A stretch of DNA of 64,000 nucleotides from Colwellia sp. PAMC 20917 (lineage in GTDB: Bacteria; Pseudomonadota; Gammaproteobacteria; Enterobacterales; Alteromonadaceae): contig NZ_CP014944.1 of assembly GCF_001767295.1 (NCBI RefSeq), positions 124,001-188,000 of the forward strand. Direction: 5' to 3'. Shown one piece after another: positions 37,423-46,405 of this stretch. The first letter of the stretch is position 1; each line of letters begins with the position of its first letter. The notes under the pieces were generated by a model, which saw nothing but the letters and a program-made list of their open reading frames with translations, was not told the DNA's origin and did no database searches. A program made the translations under genes and the position numbers.

Positions 37423-37620
37423 TGGATATATCCTAACCATTTGGTTTTAAAAAGCTTTCATCAAATTACCGCTCTACCCCAACCAAAATTGGCACAAATC
37501 AACCTAATGTCATTAATTGAAAATGTGATGACCTTATTTAAAAGTCAAGCAAGTAAAGACAACATTACTTTGAGCTTAGAAGTTCAATCAAGCTGTTTAT
37601 TAATGGCAGATACTGCGTAA
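37423..37620 (+). pseudogene. Histidine-kinase fragment
   Basis: A plus-strand frame without a start, preceded by a stop at 37420-37422, reads …SFHQITALPQPKLAQINLMS and then LIENVMTLFKSQASKDNITL before a stop at 37618-37620. This resembles the part between the dimerisation helix and the ATPase domain of NtrY/NtrB-like kinases (…LPxPxLxxxxLxxLIxxVxxLF…). Only about 65 residues remain. It lies in the gap upstream of the REC-GGDEF gene and just before a transposase gene, so it is probably debris of an insertion or deletion. Confidence 0.55.
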
Positions 37621-37713
37621 ATTAAATACTAATTAAGCCACCCACAATAACTTGTTTGTTTTTTGAACAATAAACTACACTTAATGTACCCTCTTATAAG
37701 TGTGGTGATTGTT

Positions 37714-38694
37714 ATGCCCAAGCCTCGTTCACAACAAATCAGTTTATCTGATACGCCGTATTATCATATTTGCAGTCAAACCGTTCGAAAAGCCTTTTTA
37801 TGTGGTATTGATAAAGAAACCGGTGTCAGTTATGAGCACAGGCGTAATTGGATTGAACAACGTATTTTTACATTATCTCAGGTCTTTGCTATTGATATTT
37901 GTGCTCACGCTGTCATGAATAATCACTTACATTTAGTCCTTCATGTTGATAGTGAACAAGTTAACAACTGGACGACGTTCGAGGTACTGTCTCGTTGGCA
38001 TACGTTGTTTAAAGGCACCCTGTTAACCCGTCAATATCAGCGACAGCAATCATTAACGACATTCGAAATAGAAATGGTTGAAGAAACAGCACAGGTCTAT
38101 AAACAGCGCTTAATCGATATCAGTTGGTTTATGCGGGCATTAAACGAGCCTATTGCTCGACAGGCCAATAAAGAAGATAAATGCACAGGGCACTTTTGGG
38201 AAGGACGCTTTAAATCACAAGCCCTGCTCGATGAAGGGGCATTACTTGCTTGTATGGCTTATGTAGATTTAAATCCAGTGCGTGCAGGCATTGCCTCAAC
38301 ACCTGAGCAATCGAGCTTTACCAGTATTCAACTGCGTATCAAAGCAGCCATCATGGGAGAGCAACCGACAACCTTATTACCTTTTACTGGCCATGAACAG
38401 CAAGCTAAAACCTCCGGTATCCGCTTTAACTTGAAGGACTATTTAACCCTTGTAGATGAAACAGGTCGCGTAATAAGAGCAGACAAACGAGGCGCTATCG
38501 AAACTAGAGCCGCAAATATACTGTCAAGACTTCACATCAGCGATGAAAGTTGGCTCAAACTCACCACAAACTTTGAAGGTATATTCACTGGTGCGGTCGG
38601 CACCGCAGAGCATTTGTGTGAATTTACTGAGCACGTGGGGTTAAAGCGAGCACACGGTAAAGCAAATGCTCAAGCTTGTTTGAATAGCGCGTAA
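37714..38694 (+). CDS. REP-associated-type Y1 transposase (IS200-like)
   Basis: A 326-aa protein from the ATG at 37714 (MPKPRSQQISLSDTPYYHIC); a frame open further upstream adds 17 unlikely residues. The His-hydrophobic-His metal site is in VMNNHLHLVLHVD and the region YVDLNPVRAGIA carries the likely catalytic Tyr, as in HUH (Y1) single-strand transposases of the COG1943/RAYT type. RAYTs are single-copy domesticated enzymes that act on REP palindromes. No clear REP pair flanks it here, though two 33-bp direct repeats lie downstream. GC is somewhat above that of neighbours. Confidence 0.85.
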   Translation: MPKPRSQQISLSDTPYYHICSQTVRKAFLCGIDKETGVSYEHRRNWIEQRIFTLSQVFAIDICAHAVMNNHLHLVLHVDSEQVNNWTTFEVLSRWHTLFKGTLLTRQYQRQQSLTTFEIEMVEETAQVYKQRLIDISWFMRALNEPIARQANKEDKCTGHFWEGRFKSQALLDEGALLACMAYVDLNPVRAGIASTPEQSSFTSIQLRIKAAIMGEQPTTLLPFTGHEQQAKTSGIRFNLKDYLTLVDETGRVIRADKRGAIETRAANILSRLHISDESWLKLTTNFEGIFTGAVGTAEHLCEFTEHVGLKRAHGKANAQACLNSA

Positions 38695-39175
38695 ACATAG
38701 CTACATTCAAAAAAAGCAAGAAAAATACAGCTACCTTGGGGGAGAAGTAAAGCTTGCCTGAAATTCACTCATTTAGTCAACATCTATAAAAATCGATATA
38801 CAAAGGCTTACAAGATGGAGTACATGCATTGTTGTTGACCAATGGATAGCGTGTTTCAGAGTATTATTATTGTGTAGAATTATCATGGGTGGCATAGTAA
38901 TTTGATGTAGAATTAGCATGGGTGGCATAGTAATTTGTATCCAAGTCGGCGAACTGTCGTCTATTACTTAAAACTTCTCAGAATATGCTAAGGACAGCAG
39001 AGCTTTCTTGCTCTCAGTGTTTTTGGAGTGCTTATAATCCCTCATCAACTTTTAGGTTATGAACAAAGTTTTTGGATGGATTTGTGTCTCAGTTATCCGT
39101 TTTTGGCCTGAGAATATGATTCTTCAAATGCTAAAAAGTAAGAAAGCAGAAAGCCATCATAGAGAGGTAATAATG
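38695..39175. other. Gap with a 33-bp direct repeat
   Basis: About 480 bases between the Y1 transposase and the broken PRC-barrel gene. The only structure I see is a tandem duplication of 33 bp at 38873-38905 and 38906-38938 (core CATGGGTGGCATAGTAATTT in both). No supported gene. Confidence 0.5.
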
Positions 39176-39960
39176 TTATTCATCATTACGACTATAATGA
39201 GTTTGCAGATTTTGCTCATGTTCAAGACTAAAAGGCACTGAGGGATCGAACGTTGGTGCATCTTTCACTTGCTGCTGCGTCATATCAGCATAAATTTTTG
39301 TGGTAGGCCAACTCACCTCTTTAATCCATTTAGGCGCAATCAAAACCAAATGACCCAACCACCAATTACTGGTGTTAATAATTAAATAACGAATAGCCCA
39401 AGTGTCAATATCTATTAACATACCTTGCAAGTGACCCAATTCACCGTCTATTGCATCAAGGTGATAACCCACCACTGCATGACTACTGCGTAGATGATGA
39501 TCATTATCCCGTGATAGTGCAGCCTTGATGTCTGCGGATATCTCTGGGTTATCTAAGTTATCTGGCTTTGGCGCGACACTATAATAACCAAGTGCCATCA
39601 TGTTAGGACTCGGTTCACTTCCCCAAATACCTGTGTTACCCCAGTAATGTTCGTAACCATAATATGCCATATGATCGACCTCATGCTGCCTAGAGACCGG
39701 TTTTTCGCTATCTATTTCAGGACTTTTTTTTACCTGTTCTCTTGTGATTGTGACAGTAAGCTTCTTATGCTCCTGATTAAACTCTTTGATTGATATGGGG
39801 GAAAGCAATATTTTTTTGCTTGATAACCAAGACCCCGTTTCGACCACCAAATATCGGATCACCCAATGCTTATCATCAAAATAAAGATCTTTGGTCAATC
39901 CAATATCTCCATCAGAGGCCTGAATGGTGATATTTTTAAATCATTAATTGTATGTAACAT
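39176..39960 (-). pseudogene. PRC-barrel domain protein, frameshifted near its start
   Basis: The long frame (39898 down to 39176) lacks an ATG and starts inside a PRC-barrel domain (TKDLYFDDKHWVIRYLVVET). Upstream, an ATG at 39960 with a GGAG site reads MLHTINDLK and then leaves frame in the run around 39932-39940. Shifting by one base restores NITIQASDGDIGLTKDLYFD, the normal PRC start. A second PRC domain (LGHLQGMLIDIDTWAIRYLI) follows. I conclude that a single-base deletion broke a two-PRC protein of about 260 aa, unless it is a sequencing error. Confidence 0.65.
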
Positions 39961-40058
39961 TATGTATTTACTCCAGATTAAAGATTAAAAACAATAAATA
40001 ATTGCTTTGTTAATAGAGTTATGATTTGTCAGTTTGCATCAAATATCCTATTCAATCT

Positions 40059-40077
40059 GTTCGGTGTTGCACCGAAC
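40059..40077. promoter_or_regulatory. Palindromic hairpin upstream of the copA remnant
   Basis: GTTCGGTG and CACCGAAC form a perfect 8-bp stem with a three-base loop, about 100 bp before the copA start codon. It could be an operator or a hairpin of the decayed copper operon. No U run follows on either side. Confidence 0.3.
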
Positions 40078-40180
40078 GAGGGTGAATACTAGCTTAATCT
40101 AGCTCTATCTATAAATTTTATGATGAACGACTATTTTCACCTTCAAACAAAGCCTTTTATTTATTATTTTTAAGGAGTTA

Positions 40181-40631
40181 ATGATGACCTCTTCAACTAA
40201 AAACACACACTCGATAATTAATCGATGTCAATTTGTCCGCGGTTTAGCATTAACCTCAGTAGCAGATGCCGTTGCAACAAAAATTCCATCAGCCTTTGCC
40301 AGCAATGATTATATCTCGCAAGGCTCGGCTAAGTTTAATCCAAAACATCCCATGTTAACGGGAACTGAGTTTGATTTAACCATTTCCGAAACGACTGTTA
40401 ATATTACTGGCAATCCCGCTTTCTTCCGATGATGCATCTATGGGAATTGGATCTGGATTATCATCTGCTGAACTAGGGTTGCGTTTACGCTATGAATTTT
40501 CTAAAAGATTTGCGCCCTATATCGGGCTTAAGTTTAATCAAGGCTTTGGTAAAACGGCCGACTACCTAATCGCCGAAGGCGGTAAGAAATCTTACACCAG
40601 CCTGATGGCAGGTTTAAGATTCTGTTTTTAA
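40181..40631 (+). pseudogene. Copper resistance copA-copB deletion scar
   Basis: The first frame (40181-40432, good AAGGAG site) encodes an N-terminus of CopA-type multicopper oxidase: a twin-arginine-like signal (RCQFVRGLALTSV) and the diagnostic LTGTEFDLTISETTVNITGN. It stops after 83 residues. Overlapping in another frame, bases from about 40416 to 40631 encode the CopB C-terminus: SSDDASMGIGSGLSSAELGL followed by RLRYEFSKRFAPYIG and a final MAGLRFCF, a beta-barrel end. So a deletion of roughly 2 kb has joined copA and copB. Neither half can work alone. Confidence 0.8.
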
Positions 40632-40636
40632 TTCAA

Positions 40637-40682
40637 GGTATTATTCCAATAATACCGTCAGGCTTATTTATAAATAAGCCTG
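40637..40682 (+). terminator. Two adjacent perfect palindromes after the copB remnant
   Basis: GGTATTATT/AATAATACC (40637-40656) and the 24-bp palindrome at 40659-40682 (half-site CAGGCTTATTTA) follow the copB stop. They are likely the original operon terminator, though the U run is short. The rest of the 380-bp gap to prpD shows nothing else I can support. Confidence 0.5.
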
Positions 40683-41010
40683 AGACTATGCAAATAGGCA
40701 GAACACTACGAGAGTATTACTTGCGACTCCCCAGCGCTCTAAAGAGGATTCAATTGAAGATACGCGATTTTTTACTACAAAGACTAAGCATGACCTCCGG
40801 CTCAATAACTGCGGCTCATACTCCTTTTACACTCGCGCAAACAGTAGGCCAAATGGTTTTTTAAAACCAACTTTTTACCTTAATGACTTTAGAGTATAGG
40901 TAAAGAAAAACGTCATTTTTTATAAAGTGACGATACATAGTAAATCCGTCAGGATAAAAATATCGAAGTTATCATCTCATCTTAAAAAATCAAACGAATA
41001 AGGATAAGAA

Positions 41011-42504
41011 ATGAATAGTAATACAGATATTAACAACCGTCCCGATTACGATCATGTCATCCAAGATATCGCAGATTATGTCATGAATTTTGAAGTCACC
41101 AGTGAAAAAGCGCTCGATACCGCGCGTAACTGTTTAATGGACACCCTCGGTTGCGGATTGCTAGCGCTGCGCTTTCCTGAATGTACAAAACACCTTGGTC
41201 CTATAGTACAAGGCACCCTTGTGCCTAAAGGCTCGCGAGTGCCGGGAACATCGTTGTCGCTCGACCCGATTAAAGCCGCTTGGGACATAGGTTGTATTAT
41301 CCGCTGGCTCGATTACAACGACACTTGGTTGGCTGCTGAATGGGGACATCCATCGGATAATTTAGGCGGCATTTTGGCAGTGGCTGATCATTTATCTCAG
41401 GTCAGGCTATCGAAGGGCGAACAGCCTTTTACCATGCGAGAAGTGCTTGAAGCCATTATCATGGCGCATGAAGTTCAAGGCGTAATAGCGCTAGAAAATT
41501 CTTTTAATCGCGTTGGTTTGTGCCATGTATTATTAGTTCGAGTGGCCTCAACGGCGGTCATCACAAAAATGATGGGCGGCAATAGAGAACAAATCATGGC
41601 GGCGATCTCGCAAGCTTGGGTCGATGGCTCTGCGCTGCGCACCTATCGTCACGCACCCAATGCGGGTTCTCGTAAATCTTGGGCCGCGGGCGACGCGACC
41701 TCAAGAGCTGTGCGTTTGGCCGACATGTCGATGCGCGGTGAAATGGGCATTCCAAGCGTATTAACCGCTCCGCAGTGGGGCTTTTACGACGTCTCTTTTT
41801 CGAAGACGAATAAAGACCAAGCACTTAAACCAGAGGCTGAACGTCAGTTTTCGTTTTCTCAAGAGTATGGTTCTTACGTGATGGAAAACATTTTGTTTAA
41901 GATTTCTTTCCCCGCAGAGTTCCATGCGCAAACTGCCGCGGAAGCTTCGGTTATCCTGCATCCTGAGGTGAAAAGTCGCTTAGCGGATATTAAGAAAATC
42001 GTCATTCGCACCCACGAATCGGCCATTCGCATTATTTCTAAAACAGGTGCACTTGCTAATGCTGCAGATCGTGACCACTGTTTGCAGTATATGGTTGCGG
42101 TGCCGCTGGCGTTTGGAGGGCTAACCGCCGAACATTACGAAGACGACTTTCATGCCGCGCATCCCATTATTGATGAACTGCGAGACAAAATGGAGGTTGT
42201 CGAAGATAAACGCTTTACCGCAGAGTATTTAGAAGCAGATAAACGCGCTATCGCTAACGCCATTCAAATTTTTTTCAACGATGGCAGCAGCACAGAAGAA
42301 GTGCTAGTGGAATACCCTGTGGGACATCGTCGCCGTCGCCAAGAAGGGATCCCGCTATTGGAGCAAAAGTTCAAAGCGAACTTAGCGACGCGGTTTCCGA
42401 GCCATCAATGCAAAACTATTTTCACACTGTTTAAAGATCAAGCCACGCTTGAGTCCAAAGCAGTAAACCGTTTTATGGACTTGTTTGTTATTGCTTCAGT
42501 TTAA
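41011..42504 (+). CDS. prpD: MmgE/PrpD family 2-methylcitrate dehydratase
   Basis: A 497-aa protein of the PrpD type, which dehydrates 2-methylcitrate in propionate breakdown. Typical pieces are [20 protein letters not shown] near the N-terminus, [20 protein letters not shown] (about 108-127) and [20 protein letters not shown]. The length is close to the E. coli enzyme (483 aa). AAGGAT precedes the ATG. It is alone: prpB, prpC and acnD are not adjacent, and a copAB scar lies upstream. Codon use is richer in GC than the surrounding genes by eye, which suggests recent acquisition. Confidence 0.9.
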   Translation: MNSNTDINNRPDYDHVIQDIADYVMNFEVTSEKALDTARNCLMDTLGCGLLALRFPECTKHLGPIVQGTLVPKGSRVPGTSLSLDPIKAAWDIGCIIRWLDYNDTWLAAEWGHPSDNLGGILAVADHLSQVRLSKGEQPFTMREVLEAIIMAHEVQGVIALENSFNRVGLCHVLLVRVASTAVITKMMGGNREQIMAAISQAWVDGSALRTYRHAPNAGSRKSWAAGDATSRAVRLADMSMRGEMGIPSVLTAPQWGFYDVSFSKTNKDQALKPEAERQFSFSQEYGSYVMENILFKISFPAEFHAQTAAEASVILHPEVKSRLADIKKIVIRTHESAIRIISKTGALANAADRDHCLQYMVAVPLAFGGLTAEHYEDDFHAAHPIIDELRDKMEVVEDKRFTAEYLEADKRAIANAIQIFFNDGSSTEEVLVEYPVGHRRRRQEGIPLLEQKFKANLATRFPSHQCKTIFTLFKDQATLESKAVNRFMDLFVIASV

Positions 42505-42616
42505 GCCCTAGCTGATCAGAACCGCGGCATTGCAAAAGATACATTCATATTGCTAACCGCAAACGATAACTTTAAAACAAGAAATTAACGAAACGTAACT
42601 AACAGGGTCTAACATA

Positions 42617-42778
42617 ATGGATCAAAATAAACACAGTATAGCGAATTTCGCAGCCTTGAAAACTGCCATAGTAAATAGTGAAGAGGAGTTGCTAAAAGAA
42701 TTATTATCAAAAATACCAATGCAAGAACTTGAAATGCGATTACTTGCGCCACAAAGTCTGTTTGAAAAAATTGTTTAG
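42617..42778 (+). CDS. Possible 53-aa small protein
   Basis: An ATG frame of 53 codons downstream of prpD encodes MDQNKHSIANFAALKTAIVN, a helical, acidic middle (SEEELLKELLSKIPMQELEM) and a short tail ending EKIV. Codon usage is normal for the region and the composition is protein-like. The ribosome site is weak (AGGG at 14 bases). I do not recognise it. Confidence 0.4.
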   Translation: MDQNKHSIANFAALKTAIVNSEEELLKELLSKIPMQELEMRLLAPQSLFEKIV

Positions 42779-43010
42779 CGCTATAAACCCTTTCTTATAA
42801 TTTCTAACTTTCAAAAAGAAAAAAACCGCTAATCTTTCGATTAGCGGTTTTTCATTGTTTGGTGGTGAGAGTGGATTTGAACTCTACTCGAAGGTTTAGT
42901 GCTATAAACCCTTATTTAAAATTTATAACTATCAAAAAGCAAAAAACCGCTAATCTTTCGATTAGCGGTTTTTCTTTGTTTGGCGGTGAGATAGAGATTT
43001 GAACTCTAGT
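42779..43010 (-). repeat. Tandem duplication: decayed tRNA-Ser 3' ends, each with a terminator
   Basis: Two units about 121 bp apart. Each contains, on the minus strand, a tRNA 3' end ending in CCA (42860-42887 and 42981-43009), seven bases, then the 14-bp-stem terminator (42821-42852 and 42942-42973). The second copy keeps a perfect T arm (TAGAG-TTCAAAT-CTCTA) and acceptor half TCTCACC-G-CCA, which suits a serine tRNA. The first has lost T-stem pairing. No D arm or anticodon arm remains. Such fragments are typical scars of integration at tRNA genes. Confidence 0.6.
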
Positions 43011-43496
43011 ATTCACTTCAAAAACAAAAGTAAGCCATTGATTAACAAAATTTAATTATCTAAAAAATCAAAATCAGATTTGTTAATTGGTTATATCAAT
43101 TGACTATAGCTAAAAAGTAAAAATATGCCAAGTAAATATTTATGTGAATAACTAGAATTAGATAATGTTCACTTTATTTCTCTCGACATACCTTCTTACC
43201 CTTTCTATATATTCGAACGAATCACTAAATTAAATACCTCGAGTAACCTTAGTGGTGATGCCTGATAAATCATGACTATTACAGAACATAATAACTTATA
43301 TCTATTGGTGGATAATTACATCAATTTTGCCACCCAATTACATAAGAACTGCTAGTCATTATCATCCCACACTGCCATCGAATAACATTTACAATGACCA
43401 CTGAATAACATTAGGTTTGCAACTAAGAGGTTAAGATAATTTGTGCACTAAACGCAAGCTTCAAGTGACTAAATTAATACTTCGGCTACTAGCCAA
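43011..43496. other. AT-rich gap without recognisable genes
   Basis: Between the tRNA-like repeats and the MITE-like element I see no supported frame, hairpin or RNA gene. Confidence 0.4.
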
Positions 43497-43649
43497 GGCT
43501 GTGTGAAAACTCTCAGCTTACAATTTTATACAACACTATGTAAATTCAAAGGTAGTTTGACACCAAACTTACTACAGATTTAAATCTACAGAGCCCTTTT
43601 TCGTTGATATTTCCAACTTACGCAAGTTCAAAATTGTTTTCACACAGCC
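43497..43649. mobile_element. MITE-like element, 153 bp
   Basis: Perfect 14-bp terminal inverted repeats GGCTGTGTGAAAAC (43497-43510) and GTTTTCACACAGCC (43636-43649) flank about 125 AT-rich bases with no coding capacity. The ends look like those of a DDE-type insertion sequence. No clean target duplication is visible, so the element may be old. Confidence 0.6.
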
Positions 43650-43736
43650 TGAGCCAATAGCTGACCTTAGGTTTATACCTGTATTTGAAACTTGTGCACC
43701 TAAAATAAAGCCTGTTAAAACAAGTAGGATTACACT

Positions 43737-43930
43737 TTATAATTTTTTTAATTTGAATTGAGAACGAATATAAATTAGTGGATATGCAAGAACAAGACAG
43801 CAAACAAAAATAATATGTATTAAAAGTAAGCCACCTACAATTGATGTACCAGAACTTTTTTGCATATCAATAAACATCAAGATAACTACTGAAACTAAAC
43901 TTGCATAAAAGCTAGCTAATAAATGATGCT
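43737..43930 (-). pseudogene. Truncated membrane protein beside the IS110-type element
   Basis: A minus-strand frame without a start reads KHHLLASFYASLVSVVILMF, then IDMQKSSGTSIVGGLLLIHI, IFVCCLVLAYPLIYIRSQFK and LKKL before a stop at 43737. It has two membrane segments. Its 5' side ends at a stop codon close to the left end of the insertion sequence, so the insertion or a deletion next to it probably removed the rest. Family unknown. Confidence 0.45.
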
Positions 43931-44055
43931 TCTATTAAACCTCTGTAGCAATATAGACACAATGACCCCCCACAAGGTGCTAGCCTCTAAATGTGGGTTA
44001 GTTTTACAAACCAGAGCCATAATATATGTGTCAACATTATCAAACAGAGGCTAGC

Positions 44056-45210
44056 ATGATAAAACATAACATACTTTTCATTGGCTTAGATACCCATAAA
44101 ACATTTACTGAAGTCGCTTATATTGAAGACCAACGTGGCGCTAAATCAACTCATCTAGGTAAAATACTCAGTAATAAAGCCGCCTTTAAAAAACTTGCAC
44201 GACAATTACAATCAAAATATCCAGATGCCACACTTCATTTTGTTTACGAAGCAGGTCCTTGTGGCTATTGGATTTACCGCTTTCTCACCAGCCTTAATCA
44301 TTGTTGCTATGTCATCGCACCTTCTCTTATCCCTAAAAAACCAGGAGATAAAATCAAAACCGATAAACGTGATGCGCTCAAACTTGCAAAGCTGCTCAAG
44401 TCTGAAGACTTAACATCTATCTATGTCCCTGAGCCCGAAGATGAAGCCGTACGGGACTTATCTCGGGCACGAGAAACAGGCATGAAAGACTTAAAGGATG
44501 CTAAATATCAACTTAAAGCATTGTTATTACGTAACAACATTAACAGCAAAATAAAAGATAACTGGTCATTACAACATTTGCGTTGGCTCGCTGAATTAGT
44601 ATTACCTCATCCTTGTCAGCAAATTGTTTTGCAAGAAGCGGTTTTAACCATTAATGAACGACTAAAACGCTTAAAAAGGCTGGATAATGAATTAACACAT
44701 CAAGTGAAAAACTGGCGGTTTTATCCTGTAGTTAAAGCGATACAGGCGCTCCGTGGTGTGAGGTTATTAGTCGCCACAGGAGTGATTGCCGAACTAGGTG
44801 ACTTATCACGGTTCGACCATCCTAGAAAATTAATGAGTTACCTTGGTCTTGTACCAAGCGAACATTCAAGTGGCGATAAACGCCATTTAGGTGCTATTAC
44901 CAAATGCGGTAACAGCCGTGCAAGACGACTACTGGTCGAAGGTGCACATTCGTATAAACACAACGCCAATATTTCAAAAGAAATGCAATTAAGACAAGAA
45001 GGCTTAAGCAAAGAAATTATTGATATGGCTTGGCAAGCTCAACTGAGGTTGTGCCGCCGCTATCAACGACTCATGCATAAAGGCAAACATCGTAATGTGG
45101 TCGTTACGGCCATCGCCAGAGAAATGATCGCTTATATTTGGGCTATTTCTCGCGAGGTAGTGCTACCAAAAATTGATGTGAAGCTAAGAATATCGAGAGT
45201 ACCTGCATGA
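44056..45210 (+). CDS. IS110-family DEDD transposase
   Basis: A 384-aa recombinase from the ATG at 44056 (GAGG five bases before; an ATG at 44026 is in frame but lacks a ribosome site). The N-terminal RuvC-like DEDD domain begins NILFIGLDTHKTFTEVAYIE and includes KTDKRDALKLAKLL. The C-terminal Transposase_20 domain contains LRGVRLLVATGVIAELGD and GDKRHLGAITKCGNSRARRL, which holds the catalytic serine. Full length and apparently intact, so the element may be active. Confidence 0.93.
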   Translation: MIKHNILFIGLDTHKTFTEVAYIEDQRGAKSTHLGKILSNKAAFKKLARQLQSKYPDATLHFVYEAGPCGYWIYRFLTSLNHCCYVIAPSLIPKKPGDKIKTDKRDALKLAKLLKSEDLTSIYVPEPEDEAVRDLSRARETGMKDLKDAKYQLKALLLRNNINSKIKDNWSLQHLRWLAELVLPHPCQQIVLQEAVLTINERLKRLKRLDNELTHQVKNWRFYPVVKAIQALRGVRLLVATGVIAELGDLSRFDHPRKLMSYLGLVPSEHSSGDKRHLGAITKCGNSRARRLLVEGAHSYKHNANISKEMQLRQEGLSKEIIDMAWQAQLRLCRRYQRLMHKGKHRNVVVTAIAREMIAYIWAISREVVLPKIDVKLRISRVPA

Positions 45211-45503
45211 ATAAAAGTTTTGAGTTAGCGCATGGGATCAAGCATCGGGTGTGGCACAATCACCGACGGCGTTAGGACGGCAATAGCCTAACGGCTATTG
45301 AACCGCGAACATAGACTGAAGACAGGTGCCACGACGAAATGAGTAAGGTAGGCGCTGCTAGCAAACAAGTTAGTAATCCACGAATATCAGCATGATAACC
45401 GACGAAATTACTTGCTTCATTCTATGCGTTAACTCACTTAATACTAAAAGTGAATACAATGGTTCTGAAATTAATGAACAAGGATCAGTGTATTTAACTT
45501 GAC
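45211..45503 (+). ncRNA. Candidate bridge/seek RNA region of the IS110-type element
   Basis: IS110-family recombinases are guided by a structured RNA from the non-coding end of the element; in the IS1111 group it lies 3' of the transposase gene. Here about 290 bases follow the stop, with several complementary stretches such as GCCTAACGG near 45287 and AACCGC/GCGGT-like pairs. There is no protein gene. The RNA itself is inferred from position only. Confidence 0.4.
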
Positions 45504-45517
45504 GTGGGGAGTCATAC

Positions 45518-45600
45518 CAACGCCACGTTAAGCGGCAAAAATTTGTTGGCTAAAATTGTGAACGGAGTGAAACAGCCAACTGTTTAGCGTACGTTTGAGT
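45518..45600 (-). repeat. attC-like integron recombination site, interrupted at its end by the IS
   Basis: On the minus strand the segment is an imperfect palindrome. Outer arms near AACGTACGCTAAACAG and GCTTAACGTGGCGTT pair with extrahelical bases, and an inner stem GTTGGCT/AGCCAAC surrounds the tip. The right arm with its terminal GCGTT resembles the L'/R' half of Vibrio-type attC sites. It begins 7 bp downstream of the stop of the gene at 45607-46374, as in a gene cassette. The strict R'' consensus is not met, so I call it attC-like. Confidence 0.5.
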
Positions 45601-45606
45601 AACTTA

Positions 45607-46374
45607 TTATGTGTGTTTATCGAACAAATTTACAACAGCACCACTTTCCAGTACAACTAATATCCGATCAAAATTATCTTTTTCAGTTATGTTAGCGATA
45701 GCATTTTGATACATTAATATCTGTTCATTATCATCTGAATTAAACTTATTTGCATAAAAATCATAGAGTGCAAGCCAGATCGTTGGCTTAACAGCACTAC
45801 ATTTTTTACTTTTCACACAAATACTGTTTCTTACAATACTTTGAAATCCAACATCTAATGGTTCTATCATGCTATTTAAAAAATCTTTAATATCATTACT
45901 TTGTCTCACAGGAACAGTTGAAAAAGACATAGGGAAATGTTGACCACCTTTTGAAGTATTTAGTTTTTTAAATGTTATTTTTACACTACCTTCAAGAAAT
46001 ATGTATTCATCATTTGAAAACCCTTGAGCTAGAATTTTTTTATCAAAAAAAAGGATAAACTTCTTCCGAATTTTTCCAACTTTTGTACCTGAGTGGCGAA
46101 CGCTAATATAATAACTAACATTTTTAGGTACTTCACTCTGCTTTTGAGCAATTATTTGCTTAATAAATGTTCCATAGCTATGTGCAAAATTGGTTCTTCT
46201 GTTTAAAGAGTTTTCATCAATTTTTGTAATTTCTATCGGATAACTATTCTGGTCAATCTGTAAGATTATATCTGGTGGATCTTGTGATGGCTCACTATAA
46301 GTTACAGTTTTGTACCCTTTATTTAAATAATGGGTTACTAGTGCATCTGAGACAACGATTTCATCTTTTTTCAT
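45607..46374 (-). CDS. Cassette-type protein of unknown function, possibly PD-(D/E)XK-like
   Basis: A 255-aa protein from the ATG at 46374 (a GTG two codons earlier is possible). The N-terminal part contains DPPDIILQIDQNSYPIEITK, which resembles the D…E-x-K core of a restriction-like nuclease fold. The rest, including VVLESGAVVNLF, is unfamiliar. It lies between two attC-like palindromes on the minus strand and is much like orphan proteins carried by chromosomal integrons. Intact; function unknown, defence or nuclease activity is only a suggestion. Confidence 0.55.
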   Translation of the reverse strand: MKKDEIVVSDALVTHYLNKGYKTVTYSEPSQDPPDIILQIDQNSYPIEITKIDENSLNRRTNFAHSYGTFIKQIIAQKQSEVPKNVSYYISVRHSGTKVGKIRKKFILFFDKKILAQGFSNDEYIFLEGSVKITFKKLNTSKGGQHFPMSFSTVPVRQSNDIKDFLNSMIEPLDVGFQSIVRNSICVKSKKCSAVKPTIWLALYDFYANKFNSDDNEQILMYQNAIANITEKDNFDRILVVLESGAVVNLFDKHT

Positions 46375-46405
46375 TTGCACAGATTCCAGCGAACCAAAAT
46401 TAATA

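Larger units (their letters stand above)
43962..45515 (+). mobile_element. IS110-family (IS1111-group-like) insertion sequence
   Basis: Inverted repeats ATGACCCCCCAC (43962-43973) and GTGGGGAGTCAT (45504-45515) differ at one position. They bracket a DEDD transposase gene and a long 3' non-coding part of about 290 bp. Short subterminal inverted repeats are a mark of the IS1111 group; the exact outer ends lie a few bases beyond. The right end abuts an attC-like palindrome, which is the known target class of some IS1111 elements. Confidence 0.75.

Noticed and set aside
39890-39960. Programmed ribosomal frameshift in the PRC-barrel gene
   Set aside because: No slippery heptamer with a downstream structure; a plain one-base deletion explains it.
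40059-40077. Rho-independent terminator
   Set aside because: The stem is good but there is no U run on either strand; kept only as a possible regulatory hairpin.
43618-43803. 61-codon minus-strand frame overlapping the MITE-like element
   Set aside because: It spans the MITE end, has an odd Cys/Tyr-rich composition and no ribosome site; another frame in the same strand gives a better membrane fragment.
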